Part shown: positions 34,141-44,705 of the stretch, piece by piece
Layout of the letters: each line of letters starts with the position of its first letter
Position numbering within the stretch: the first letter of the stretch is position 1
Assembly (NCBI GenBank): GCA_019426215.1
Contig: CM033404.1
Location: forward strand, 25,116,843 to 25,180,842
DNA from: Buddleja alternifolia
Taxonomy: Eukaryota; Streptophyta; Magnoliopsida; Lamiales; Scrophulariaceae
DNA length: 64,000 nucleotides
Direction: 5' to 3'
Program-made: the position numbers and the translations under genes
The notes under the pieces: generated by a model
The model's input: the letters and a program-made list of their open reading frames with translations, nothing else
Told to the model about the DNA's origin: nothing
Database searches by the model: none

Positions 34141-34639
34141 TTTCTGTTTTTTTTTTAATTATTTATTGCGCTGTCATGATAGTGCCTGTACAGTAATATG
34201 CAATGATCCAACCAACAAATTTCAACTAACAACAAAACATATTCAACATAAACAAACATCACCCCAAACTTCAATATTACCATCTTTTTCCTCCAACAAT
34301 AAAATATTATAATCTCCAACAAAATGTACAATTAACTAATTAAATTATTAATGACCTTACGAAATACAATAAATCAAATCTCAATTTACAACAAGTCACA
34401 ATGTACAAAAACTAAATTACCTAATTTCTAAGGAGCTGCTAAGAAAATGTAACGTGCAACTTCGCAGCGTACTTCATCAATTTGCTCATCAGTATAGAAG
34501 GATTGACAATCCTTAAAGTACTGCAAGATATATGTATATATATATAGAGATTAATTGCAAAGTGAAATAACATTTCAATTACTGCAAGATATATGTATAT
34601 ATATCGATGGTTCCGATTTAGCCATCTCCGATGCCCTTG

Positions 34640-35961
34640 GAATGCATATTTCTGGGAGTGTGTCAATCGATATTGATCTGTACTCTTGACACATATGGGG
34701 CATCCACATTGGCCATGTACACCATATCCCTCGAGGTTTGCTCTTGCCGGAAAATCATTGATTGTTCCAAATAACATGACTCTGAGATTAAAATTTTCTT
34801 CTCTCAACCCGTCATATACTTGAACACCGGTGTCCCACAACACCTTCAAATCCTCAATTAAAGGGGTCAAGTAGACATCTATATCATTTCCAGGTTGTTT
34901 CGGCCCAGAAATGAGTATAGGCATCATTATATGCTCTCGCTTCATGCATCGCGATGGGGGAAGGTTGTAGATCATCAAAATCACCGGCCATGTACTATGT
35001 GAGCTGCTTTGCAAGCCATGAGGGTTCATGCCATCTGTAGCCAATACAAGGCGCAGGTTTCTTGATTCTTCACCAAATTCAGGGAAATCATCATCAATGT
35101 TTTTCCATTGAGGAGAATCTGAGGGATGTCGAATCTTGTCATCTTCAATCCTTTCTTCAAGCCTTCTATCAGCATGCCATGTCAAGTCCTTGGCTAACTC
35201 TTTACTACTGTACATGCGTTTAAATCGTGGTATTATAGGCAAATACCACATAGTTTTGACAGGCGTAGATCCATTTTTCTTGTACCGTGAGGCGCCACAT
35301 TTTGGACAAGCTTCAATGATGCATAGTCAATTCTAAATAATACGCAATCATTGAGACAGGCATGTATCCTCTCATATCCCATGCCAATTGAGGTTAACAT
35401 CCGTTTAGCCTCATAAGTACGATTAGGTAACACATTATCCTCAGGTAGCATGCTTTTTAATAAACCAAGCAAGTCTGTGAAACTCTTATCACTCCACCCA
35501 TTGTTGGCTTTTAACTTGTATAGGTTAAGAACTGTTTTCAATCTCGTGAATTTACTACCACTATACAGTGGTGTCTTTGAATCACTTGTCAAATTGTCAA
35601 ACATTTTAGGACAATTTCGCAAATCCTCCTCAATCACATTTGTCATCTCCTCCAAACGATCAGGCTCATAATCATTCATGTTGAAATCGTGTGATGGATA
35701 TGATGTACCACCCAAATCATCCAACGGGACACTGTTTTCACCGTGTCTTGTCCAACGTTTGTAGCTTTTATCAATTCCATTACACACCAAATGATCTTCC
35801 AACTCACGTGGACTAATTCTCTTTCCAAAACAACAACGTAAACACGGGCAAGTGATCCTAGTTCGATCTGGTGCATGGTCAACCGCAAACTTTATGAACT
35901 CTTTCACACCTTTCTCATACTGTTCCGACATACGATCTGCTAAAATCAAACTTCGATCCAT
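34640..35961 (-). pseudogene. Truncated TNP2 transposase of the inner CACTA
   Basis: The first frame (35233-35961) begins MDRSLILADRMSEQYEKGVK and has ITCPCLRCCFGKRIS and YERIHACLNDCVLF. The second (from 35251 down to about 34640) has MWYLPIIPRFKRMYSSKELA, VILMIYNLPPSRCMKREHIM, NFNLRVMLFGTINDFPARAN and HGQCGCPICVKS. A one-base shift near 35310 breaks the join. After RRWLNRNH the similarity stops and AT-rich repeats begin, so the C-terminal half including DUF4218 is missing. The open frame continuing to 34439 is not transposase. Confidence 0.9.
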
Positions 35962-36419
35962 TTTGATTCTGAATTAATCAAATTAAACAATTTTATCATC
36001 AATTGATAGTTAAATTAATTAAATAATTTTTATTTTAATTTATTTCCCATTATTCTAGAAAAAATTCAGCAGAGTAACAACGCAAAAATTACTACCAAGT
36101 TCTCGACTTAATCTTCACCCGGGTAGGTTGAATCCAACAAAATTCGGATCTTACGATCCGCTAAAATCCAATTTCAATCTTAATTAATTATATTTTCAGC
36201 AACTACAAATATTGATCACCAGTCGGATCACATAAATCACATAAAACTATAAATAAAACATTATATTTTCAGCAACTAAGTATAAATATAGATCACCAGT
36301 TGGATCAATGTACCCTAAACCACCAAATAACCACAATTTAATCTCAAATCAAACGGAATTAACACCCGACTAACTAAAATTAATACTAAATTCAGTCAAA
36401 TTCCTAGTTCCCTTAAATT

Positions 36420-36645
36420 TTTTATACACCCACACATACACAAATATATATACATACACCCATATATACACAAATACACGCACACATACACAAATATATA
36501 TACATACACTCATATATGCATACACCCACATATACACAAATACACGCACACATGCACAAATATATATACATACACTCATATATGCATACACCCACATATA
36601 CATACATCTATACATACTCTATGTGTGTGTGTGTATATATATATA
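36420..36645. repeat. Mixed CA/TA minisatellite
   Basis: Tandem units of about 60-70 bp built from CACACATACACAAATATATA and CATACACTCATATATGCATA, followed by (GT)n and (TA)n. The frames read as MYVYVGVCIYECM-like repeats but are simple sequence, not a gene. Confidence 0.85.
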
Positions 36646-36779
36646 TTTATATTTATCTAAAAGAAAATACCAAAACTAAATGGACCACGGCGGCGGAAGC
36701 GGAGGTGGGCAGCAGGGGCAGCGGCGGGCGGCGTCGGCGTCGGTCGGCGGCGGCGGAGGTCGGCACTATCTATCTATAT

Positions 36780-37115
36780 ATATATATAGAGTTAATTTTA
36801 TATATAGAGAGAATATATACATATATATGCACATATATATATATATATATCTAGAAAGAGAAAGAGAGAAAGAGAGAGAGAGAGATACTACCGGAGTGAC
36901 GGCGGCGGACGGTGGTAGAAAGAGAAAGAGAGAAAGAGAGAAAGAGAGAGAGAGAGAAACCGAGAGAGAGAGGTAGATCTAGAGATAGAGAGAGAGAAAG
37001 AGAGGGGGGCGGCGGACGGTGGTGGTGGCGATGGTGGTGGTGGTGGTGGTGGTGATGGTGGTGAGAGAGTTGAGAGAGAGAGAGAGAGAGAGGGTGAGAG
37101 TGAGAGTGAGAGTGA
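36780..37115. repeat. TA, GA and GGT simple repeats
   Basis: A (TA)n block at about 36778-36850 is followed by long GAGAAAGAGAGA tracts (36853-37000) and GGTGGTGGT (37015-37065), then GAGAGTGAGAGTGAG. Purine/pyrimidine strand asymmetry is strong. Apparent serine/leucine- or histidine-rich proteins here are artefacts of the repeat. Confidence 0.85.
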
Positions 37116-37139
37116 GGGGGGGCCGGGTTGTAGAAAACC

Positions 37140-37390
37140 CAGCCCTTGTGCCAGCGGTTCGGCTGAACCGCTGGCACATGTGTGTTTGTGGCAGCGGTTC
37201 GGCCGAACCGCTGCCATACGTGCACCTTTTGGCAGCGGTTCTGGCCGAACCGCTGCCACATTCAAAATATTTTTTTTTTCTGAAACCTATGACAGCGTTT
37301 TGGCTCGAACCGCTGTCATAGGTCCGAACCAAATGCCACCTATTATAGCAGTTTTCAAAACCGCTGTCATAGGTACGCTGTAATAGGACT
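37140..37390. repeat. Right subterminal palindromes of the inner CACTA
   Basis: Four hairpin units of the type GGCAGCGGTTCGGC facing GAACCGCTGCCA, plus CCTATGACAGCG variants, mirror the left block. The outermost copy runs into the right terminal repeat. Confidence 0.85.
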
Positions 37391-37561
37391 TTTTTGTGGT
37401 AGTGAAGTAGGATCCATAGACTTTAGTGAGGAAGAATTAGAAGATGAAGAGTCGGAGAATGTAAACAACCTAACTTCAGATGATAGTGCTAGTGGAGATT
37501 GATATGTTTTGTAATTATCATTTGTCATTTACTAATCACTAAAATATTTCTTACAGTTACT

Positions 37562-39938
37562 ATGTCAGCAACCAAGGGCGGGAAAGGCAAGAGACCTTTT
37601 GTGGTTCCTTCGCATGAAGTTGATCAAGGTCATGTAAGTTTCACGAGTATGATGACAGCAAAAATGAATCATCTAGGTGACTTAGAATTAGGCTTGAATA
37701 ATGATGTGGACGGTGAGCAAGAGTTGGTAGACGATGTGGCGGAGGATGTAGATGAGGAGAAGGTAGAGGAGGAGAGACATACATCCGAGCAGCATGTGGA
37801 AGCAAACTTGGGAATTAAAGACAAAATCGAGCGTGATGATAAAGGTCGTGAGATATTAGTCATCCAGGAAAAATGGTAATTTTGTGCTTTTAAAAGTAAA
37901 TTTATTATAGCTTATTTTACACGCTTTAGTTCTTAATGTTGATTAATTATTTCTATTGCATTATCAATCATTCTTTTGCAATTTCATTAGTGTCGCAGCA
38001 CCTCGAAGCATGCTAGGGGATATGCGAGGTTGGTTTACTAAACCTTGGCTAGCTTTTAACAAAATTCCGGAAGATGTAAAGAGGAACCTTTTTGGAAAGT
38101 TCAAGGTAATGAATAGTTCATTTATGTTCCAATTTTGTAATGAATTCATATAGATTTGTGATGACACTTTTTTTTAGCTTGTCTTAGCTCTTGAGTTCTT
38201 GAAAAATATAATTCTTATGTACATAAACTTTGATATTTGTATGTAGGACAAATTTACTTGGCATGATCCATGGACAGAGGCACAAGTTTACAAAATTTGG
38301 AAAAGCTATTGTAGCAGATCTTTTTCTGCAGAGATGATACGCCTTAGAAAGAAATCTAGGTCTGCAACTCCACCCGATTATATGCGGTCAGATATTTTGG
38401 AGGACCTTTGGGATATATGGGAGAGTCCCAAGTTCAAAAAACTTCAAGAAAATAACCGTAAAAATAGAGTTTCAGATCCAGATGGAATGGGGGTGGCTCT
38501 TAGCTCTGCCGGTACTATTTCTATTGCTCATCATGCTCAGAGGATGGTAAGTTTGATAATTAAATTATTGCATGTTGAAATATTGAATTAGATATTGATT
38601 TAAACTAGAATATTGAATTGGAACTTGTATTAGAAGTTGGATTATATAGTTCTATGCATGTTGAGATATTCAATTAGATAGTTTGAAGTTCTCCTTTTTG
38701 TGGGACTTGTGGTTCATTTGCTTGAAATTGATAGTCAAATGCGTGTTTGAAATGTTGAATTATATAACTAGAATATTAATTTGCTTTAGAAGTTGGATAA
38801 GAGTTCTACGAATTGTTAGATATTGTATTAGATAGTCTAAAGTTTGGCTTTTTGTGGACATGTGATTTCTTTGATTGAACTTAATATGCATATTGAAATA
38901 TTAAATTATATTATTAGAATATTATCAGGAGTTGGATAATAGTTTTATACGTATTGAAATATTAAATTAGATAGTCTGAAGTTTTGTTTTTTGTAGAAAT
39001 TGTGGTTGTTTTGCCAAAAATGATGGAAAATAGTTTTATACACTATTTATATGTTGTAAATTGTAGGTTGCCCAAAATGGTGGAAAACCGGTGCCCCATG
39101 AATTGGTTTTTAATCGATGTCATAAAAGGAACAAAGGACTAGGACCTTTTGTGGATGAGAAGTCAAAGCGAACATCAGTGAGTCTCTTTTGGTTAATTAA
39201 AAGAGGAGTATCACAATACAAAGTTAGTTTTTTAATTTTCTCTGTTGTACTTTGCAGGAGACTTACACGAAATTAAAGGAGAGTCACTCCCAGAGTTGTG
39301 GAGATGTGGTTTTGTCCCCACAAGGGTCATCTACATTTATTCCTGAAGCATGGGCTAAGGCATCAGGCGGTGCCAAAAATGGGCGTTGTTATGGGTTTGG
39401 CAAGTCATATAGTGATAGTTTCACTTCCTTTGGTACTATCCCAAGCAACAACTCCTCACAAGCAGAAGTAGATCAACTTAAGGAACGGATGCAAGAATTG
39501 GAGAAAGAACAACAAGAGATAAAGGCTAATCCGAGTGAACTCCTCGCTCTCACTCGGGCAAATCATGCTAATCTTTCAGGCCAACACTTTTTTCCCGGTC
39601 AGTATTCTACTGCATCTCCTGGTCAGTAGTCAGCTTCAACTTCGGTTGGACAACACCCACCTCTCGCTCCAGTTCCAGCTCCATATCCGACTCTAGCTCA
39701 CAGTCAGTATCCAGCTATTGGTTCCAAACAGTTTCCACCTCCACCTCCCGGTTACTATCCAGCTCCACCTTCTGGCTACTTCATGCCTCCCGCATCTGCT
39801 TCTATTCCTACTCAGTTACATGTTGCCGATAATTATCTAGAAGCAGGTCAACATTTTCCAGTTCATTCTCAGTCGTCTGACCAACTTCCTTCTCCCGGTC
39901 AACACAATTCTTCTAGTCAGCGACATTCTCAAGAATAG
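37562..39938 (+). CDS. TNPA-like CACTA protein (transposase_24 family)
   Basis: Second gene of the outer CACTA. In En/Spm the TNPA product binds subterminal repeats and helps excision. Exons 37562-37875, 37991-38105, 38247-38546, 39067-39177 and 39258 onward have GT/AG borders and matching phases. Features in order: acidic N-terminus from MSATKGGKGKRPF, the block MLGDMRGWFTKPWLAFNKIP, WTEAQVYKIWKSYCSRSF, GMGVALSSAGTISIAHHAQR, HELVFNRCHKRNKGLGPFVD, a coiled coil QLKERMQELEKEQQEIKAN, and a proline/glutamine-rich tail. A TAG at 39627-39629 interrupts the tail; the same frame stays open to the TAG at 39936-39938. So either the tail is lost by a nonsense change or the protein ends at 39629. The rest appears intact. 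Confidence 0.85.
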
Positions 39939-40239
39939 TAGGTTGCTTACTTCTATTTATGATATTTAGCACTTTTATGTGGTTTCATTATGACATTTTA
40001 TTATGATATGTTATGATCGTTTCTATTTTTATATTCGAATATGCGTTGACGTTGGTTATTTAGACATTTGAGATATTGTGATCATTTGTAATGCTTTATG
40101 TAGACATTTGGGATATTTGTGATCGACATTTTATATTAATGCAATCGTGGAGATTTTATTTTGTGATTTTGTGGAATATGCGTTATTCTTAATTTGTTAA
40201 TTAGGTACATTTCAAAAAATATATAATTTAATTATTTAA

Positions 40240-40640
40240 TAAATTATTCAAAATATTAGCAACGAAATTAGCAATATAAAATTTAGCTGCGAATAAAAAA
40301 TAATCAAATTTAGCAGCGAAAATATTCCTAACTAAATAATATTATTTAAATATTTCGTAATATGTTAGCATCGGATTTTGCAACGTAATAGTTTCACAGG
40401 TGAAATTCGATATTATATTAGCATCGAAAAACGTCCTAGCTGATATCATCATGGAAATAATTTCGCAACTGATCAGCAACGTAATGGTGCGTTGGTGCAT
40501 TTCGATGCTGACACAGCAACGAGCCCAAATTAGGGGCGAGCGATATAGCTACGCCGACCATTTCGATGCTGGCTGCGTTGCTAACACAAATTAGCATCGA
40601 AAAACCACATTTAGCTAGGTATTCTCCTCGATGCTATATC
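40240..40640. repeat. Right subterminal repeats of the outer CACTA
   Basis: Repeated TTAGCATCGAAAA, TAGCAACGAAA, TTAGCAGCGAAA and TTTCGATGCTG words occur in both orientations up to the terminal repeat. They match the set at 26798-27160. Confidence 0.8.
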
Positions 40641-40657
40641 AATATTTTCTTGTAGTG

Positions 40658-41379
40658 ATTTTTGATCAACCGTTATATTTTTTTATTATATTTCTTTTTA
40701 ATCAATTCAAAAGTAAATATTTTCTTTATAGGATATCAGCCTTAAATCTTTCTTAAATGCACATCAATGGTCCATATTTTTTTCATTTTACCATAGAAAC
40801 AAAACAAATAATTGATAATCATAAAAGATAAGAAATAAATCAGGAAAAATAAGAAAAAAAGACACGAAAATCGCAAAAGACCAGGAAAATAATTTAGAAA
40901 AAGTTCAATAAAATAAAAAAAAATCAGGAAAATGGGGGAAAATCAACTCTTTGTTGAAGATCTCAACCTTAGATCTTTCGTATATTAACGGTCCACATTT
41001 TTTCATAGAAAAACAAAACAAAATCATAAAAAATAGGTAAAAAATTTAGAGAAACAAAATAAAATAGAAAACAAAATGAGAACCAATAGAAAAAATCAGA
41101 ATTTTATGAGATCTCAACCTTACATTTTTCATAGATGTATGGCAATGACCCAAAATTTTCATTTATTCAGAAAAACAAAAATAAAATCATAAACAATGTT
41201 AAAAAATAGAAAAAAAAAATCAGAAAAAGTTCGAACAAAGTGTGCGGCGATGAAAATGTTGTTGGTTGGTGGTTGTGCGACGACTTGATTGGTCAGGGAC
41301 AATGGATGGTGCGCGGTTACTAGTTAGGAAAGATTTGGTGGCTGATTGCAGGGCTACTGGTATACGTCTTGTGAATTCT
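40658..41379. other. AT-rich spacer with three degenerate repeats
   Basis: The segments near 40735, 40960 and 41110 each contain a CTCAACCTTA(G)ATCTTTC-like word followed by a GGTCCA(C/T)ATTTTTT-like word and an A-rich AATCAGGAAAAT-like stretch. They look like diverged copies of one repeat of about 150-225 bp. No gene is recognised. Confidence 0.5.
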
Positions 41380-44300
41380 GGTTCATGCGCAGGGAAAATA
41401 AAACATATTCGGATCCGCAAATCAGATCACGTTTGGGGTTTAATGATTTTAATAAAAGAAGATGTAGATCAAATTGCATCTAAAAACTAACCTTGTAGTA
41501 GATAATGATTTCTTGATCTACAACGGTAGCAGCAACCCCGGGTTCCTGCCTCTAGATATCATGAAGGAAAAAGTTGAAGAAAAAATCCAATTCCTCTTTG
41601 GCTTGATGAGGTCGACGACTTGTGTGGGGAGGGGAGAGTATTTTTTTCTCTTCTTTAATTTTTATGCAGTGTTGTATGTTAGGTTAATCACTTAAGTATG
41701 TATTTAAATCAGGTGATGGGCTTGGAATTAATTAATTTCTTGAGCCCATTCATCTCACAATACATGCCTCTTTCATTCCTTAGTGGGCTAAGTTGACTTT
41801 CAACTTAGTTCACTTATTAATCAAGTCCAACATATATTAATCTAATTAATATATGATATTAACTAATAATCAACTAAATTAATTAATTCAATTCATAATT
41901 TAAACTAATAGGAATAAATAATAAATCAATCTAATTACTTATTATTTACCTATCAATTAATTTCAATTAATCTAATTAAATAAATAAATAAATTTGCTCA
42001 TCAAATGACAAATTACTAGATTAATTCCTTGAAAGCGTAACTCTCTAGGTTCGTCTCAATTAGCAATAGGAGGAAATGTGGGTGTCACTTAGCCAGTCTC
42101 ATGGACCCACATCGAAATCCAATTTAGATTAAAATTATTTAATCAATACAAACCTTTTGGTCACATACACCATGTGAGTATAAGTCTTTCATTGTAACAT
42201 TTTGATCGAGTGAGAGTCATGGAATGTGTCAAACTCACAGAACTCGATGATGTGCTTAATAAATCATAATAAGATGAAATTACCAAATTACCCCTTCTGT
42301 TCCACATGAGTTCAAATACTTATAATTCCATTTATCTATGATTGCACAGGAAGGTAACTTGTTTACTACTCGAGACAATGAATCCCATCTTGGCAGTCAC
42401 CGAACAATGGCTGCTTGCCCACCTAGACCGTACTTTGAGGTCAACCCCACCTAAGGGTGGATTGGATCTGATTACTCTAATAACAAGTCTAGTGTCATAA
42501 ACATAATTTTCGTGATTCCTCAAGTCTAAGGCTCACACACACTATCGTGACCAGTAACCCAATCTGTTGGGTTTCGCAAAAAATTGAATAAAATGCAGCT
42601 GGAGTTATAAAAAATTTAATTAAACCCAAAGTGATTTCTCCATTTGCATATATGAAGTAATTAATCGCATAACGAATAACGACTTACCCGTTGAAGCGAA
42701 GTGGTAGGAGAATATGATTCCTCCTCTAAATTTCTAATTGATGAAGTCTTGAATTCTTCAATCCTCGTGTGATCTACTCTTATTGAATTTTTGGAGGTTT
42801 GATTCGAACAACGACACATTGTCTCTAAATTATCACGCGCAGATTGATTGATGAAAAATTCCCTCCTTTTCCTATAGAAGCCTAATGCTAGAGACTATAG
42901 AGAGGGGAGGAGTTTTTCTTCTTTTCTTTTGTAGGAGAGTTATGATTTCATCTCTCTTGTTTTAGGTCAAGAAGCCCTTTTTATAACTTCTTAATTTATT
43001 GACCACGACAAACAAAAGAGAACTCATTGGGCATCCTTATGGACGCCCAACTTAACCCTAGTAGAGGACGCCCATTCTAGGCCCGGGGCTTCCTTTTATT
43101 TCAATTAATTATCTATTTAATTAATAATTTATTATATCCAATAAATAAATTAATTCATTAATTTATTTCCATAGGAAATTAATTAATAATTAATTTTATC
43201 TTTATAATTAATTATTTCATGCAATGAGTAATTAATTATTTAATTTATCCAATAAATTAAATCTCCTAGAATAAAAATAGAAAATCCTTTTTTCGTTTTT
43301 CTTTCTCAATCCTTTAGCACGACTCTTTAGGTTTGTTTCGTTTGGCAATGAGAATCCAAAGGAAGTGGGTAGCACCTAGCCAGTCACGTGGCCCACTTCG
43401 TAGCCCAAACAAAATCAAATGAGTGGATCATTCCACAACCTTCCAATCGTAAATACCGTATAAGTATAAACCCTTTGTTCACGTGCCCCAGTTAAGTGAG
43501 AGTCATGGTAATATCAAACTCACTGGACTTAACCATATGTATTAATTATAATAATACGAGATCATTGAGATCGGTTTAGTGCCTAGCACAATCGTATCTT
43601 TAGCTTTGGCCAAAGACTTTGATCTCTATTTATCTATAATCACATAGGGTACTTTCTCATTCGCTTATGAGAGAACAAATCCGATATTAGATATCAGCTA
43701 AGACTACCACTTGCCCATCAAGCCACATTTTGAGGTCGACCCCACCAACGTGTGAATTGGGTCTAACTACTCTAGTGAAATACTTGACATCACAAGTGCA
43801 TCTTCAGCCTGATACATCAGATCAAAGGTTCACTTATACCTATTACGCATAATCAGTTCTGTCATTGACAGTCACAGAGTGAAAACCCATGTGACATAAC
43901 CGATGCGAGTCGTGTTCGGATATATCAGTTCCACTGATGTGCCTACAGTCTTAAGCTCCCACCATCACATGGTGTTCGACTGGCACTCCCATATCAGAGC
44001 TAAGATTTTACAAGTGTTCTAAATCTTTATATAAAGACTCCATATTATTTGCGAACTAGTTTAAGTAATCAAGATCAATCTCTCTGGTGCCAATCTTCCT
44101 ATCCCATAAGAAGTAGAGGGATTGCACTGAAAACATGGACAAGATATTTTACACTACTTATAGATACAGATAAGATTTAAGTGAAAACTAAATAATGCCT
44201 TTTATTAATAAATAATAAATAAGTTCATTACAAAAAAGATGCCCTATCATTCTATCCTCCATGACATCTAAGGGCATAATCCTAACACAATCATTAACAG

Positions 44301-44705
44301 TCATCGAGTAAATACCTATGTGATTGGATTATAGCAAGCCGTGTATGGCAATTTCATTAACATATCTACAGCACAAGCTCCCACTAAAACCTAGTGACCG
44401 ACTGACACTTCTTGTTAGAGCTTGTGTCATACAAGTCTGGTCATAATGCCCAATTAAGACTTGAGAACCCTTTTTAAGTAATCAAAGAATTGACGCGTCT
44501 AATGTACATCTCCTTAATCCTCAAGGAGTAGAAGATCACTCTCTCGATTTACTTAGGACTTATATGTTCAAACTTAATAATGTCATTAAGATTTATTTGA
44601 ACAAATGCAAATTGCCTTTTATTCAAAATAAGTGTTTGTACAACATAAAGGTAAGATCCCTATATAATCTAATTCCTCGTTGGCATCGAGAGCATAGTCC
44701 TAGCA
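41380..44705 (-). mobile_element. Old copia-type LTR, split by solo LTR 2
   Basis: The right end reads GGCATCGAGAGCATAGTCCTAGCA at 44682-44705 in relaxed form, the counterpart of the TATATGCCC...GATGCC start of the plus-strand LTR at 56417. Internal blocks shared with that LTR include ATGTGATTGGATTATAGCA and CTCCCACTAAAACCTAGTG. The parts 41380-42564 and 44293-44705 are one LTR interrupted by the solo LTR at 42565. The left edge is uncertain, near 41380, and no internal region is visible, so this is a solo or truncated LTR. Confidence 0.6.
42565..44287 (-). mobile_element. Solo LTR 2 (copia-type), target duplication CAATC
   Basis: A 1723-bp LTR starts TGTTGGGTTTCGC and ends CATAATCCTAACA, flanked by CAATC at 42560-42564 and 44288-44292. 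It is the closest relative of solo LTR 1: both hold long shared blocks such as CACTTGCCCATCAAG-like and GTGAAAACCCATGTGACA sequence and CTTTGGCCAAAGACTTTGAT. The internal region has been deleted by LTR recombination. Confidence 0.92.

Larger units (their letters stand above)
33891..37404 (-). mobile_element. Inner CACTA transposon, 3.5 kb
   Basis: The left end is CACTACTACAAAAATAACC and the right end inverts to CACTACCACAAAAAAGTCC. Both are flanked by AAG (33888-33890 and 37405-37407). Subterminal palindromes on both sides carry AGCGGTT and AACCGCT. It contains a minus-strand, 3'-truncated TNP2 and no TNPA-like gene, so it is non-autonomous. It sits in the last exon of the outer element's TNP2. 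Confidence 0.95.
29985..37502 (+). pseudogene. TNP2-type CACTA transposase of the outer element
   Basis: TNP2 (TNPD-like) proteins cut CACTA ends. The start MPPDRSWIKNR opens a transposase-associated domain with IRCPCSDCKSL. The tnp2 domain follows (PLIPRLQRLYTSKTT, FQMRAALMWTVSDFPAYGML, THGKLACPYC, DVMHIEKNMFDNVFNT). DUF4218 is at about 32100-32860 and DUF4216 at 33280-33890. Introns lie at 32542-32606, 32921-32998 and about 33098-33190. The gene is dead: a 259-bp tandem duplication with poly-G frameshifts (30692-31208), a TGA near 31905 replacing an expected tryptophan, a frameshift near 32810, and the inner CACTA at 33891. After that insertion the last exon resumes in frame at 37408 and ends at the TGA at 37500-37502. 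Confidence 0.92.
26785..40657 (+). mobile_element. Outer CACTA (En/Spm-like) transposon, 13.9 kb
   Basis: The left end reads CACTACAAGAAAAC and the right end is the inverse TTTTCTTGTAGTG, flanked by ATT on both sides (26782-26784 and 40658-40660), the 3-bp target duplication typical of CACTA elements. Subterminal repeats occur at both ends. It carries two plus-strand genes, a TNP2-type transposase and a TNPA-like protein, the standard pair of this superfamily. A second CACTA of 3.5 kb is inserted in it; without that it would be about 10.4 kb. Confidence 0.95.

Noticed and set aside
36420..36645. CRISPR-like direct repeats
   Set aside because: Plant microsatellite-based repeat without unique spacers or cas genes.
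36370..36976. Tyrosine/valine/cysteine-rich and arginine/glutamate-rich proteins
   Set aside because: Translations of CA/TA and GA microsatellites.
36851..37332. Leucine/serine/histidine-rich proteins
   Set aside because: Translations of GA and GGT simple repeats and of subterminal palindromes.
41378..41402. Exact left edge and primer site for the old LTR
   Set aside because: GGCTACTGGTATAC nearby is only a weak primer-site match and no matching target duplication was found, so the boundary is given as approximate.
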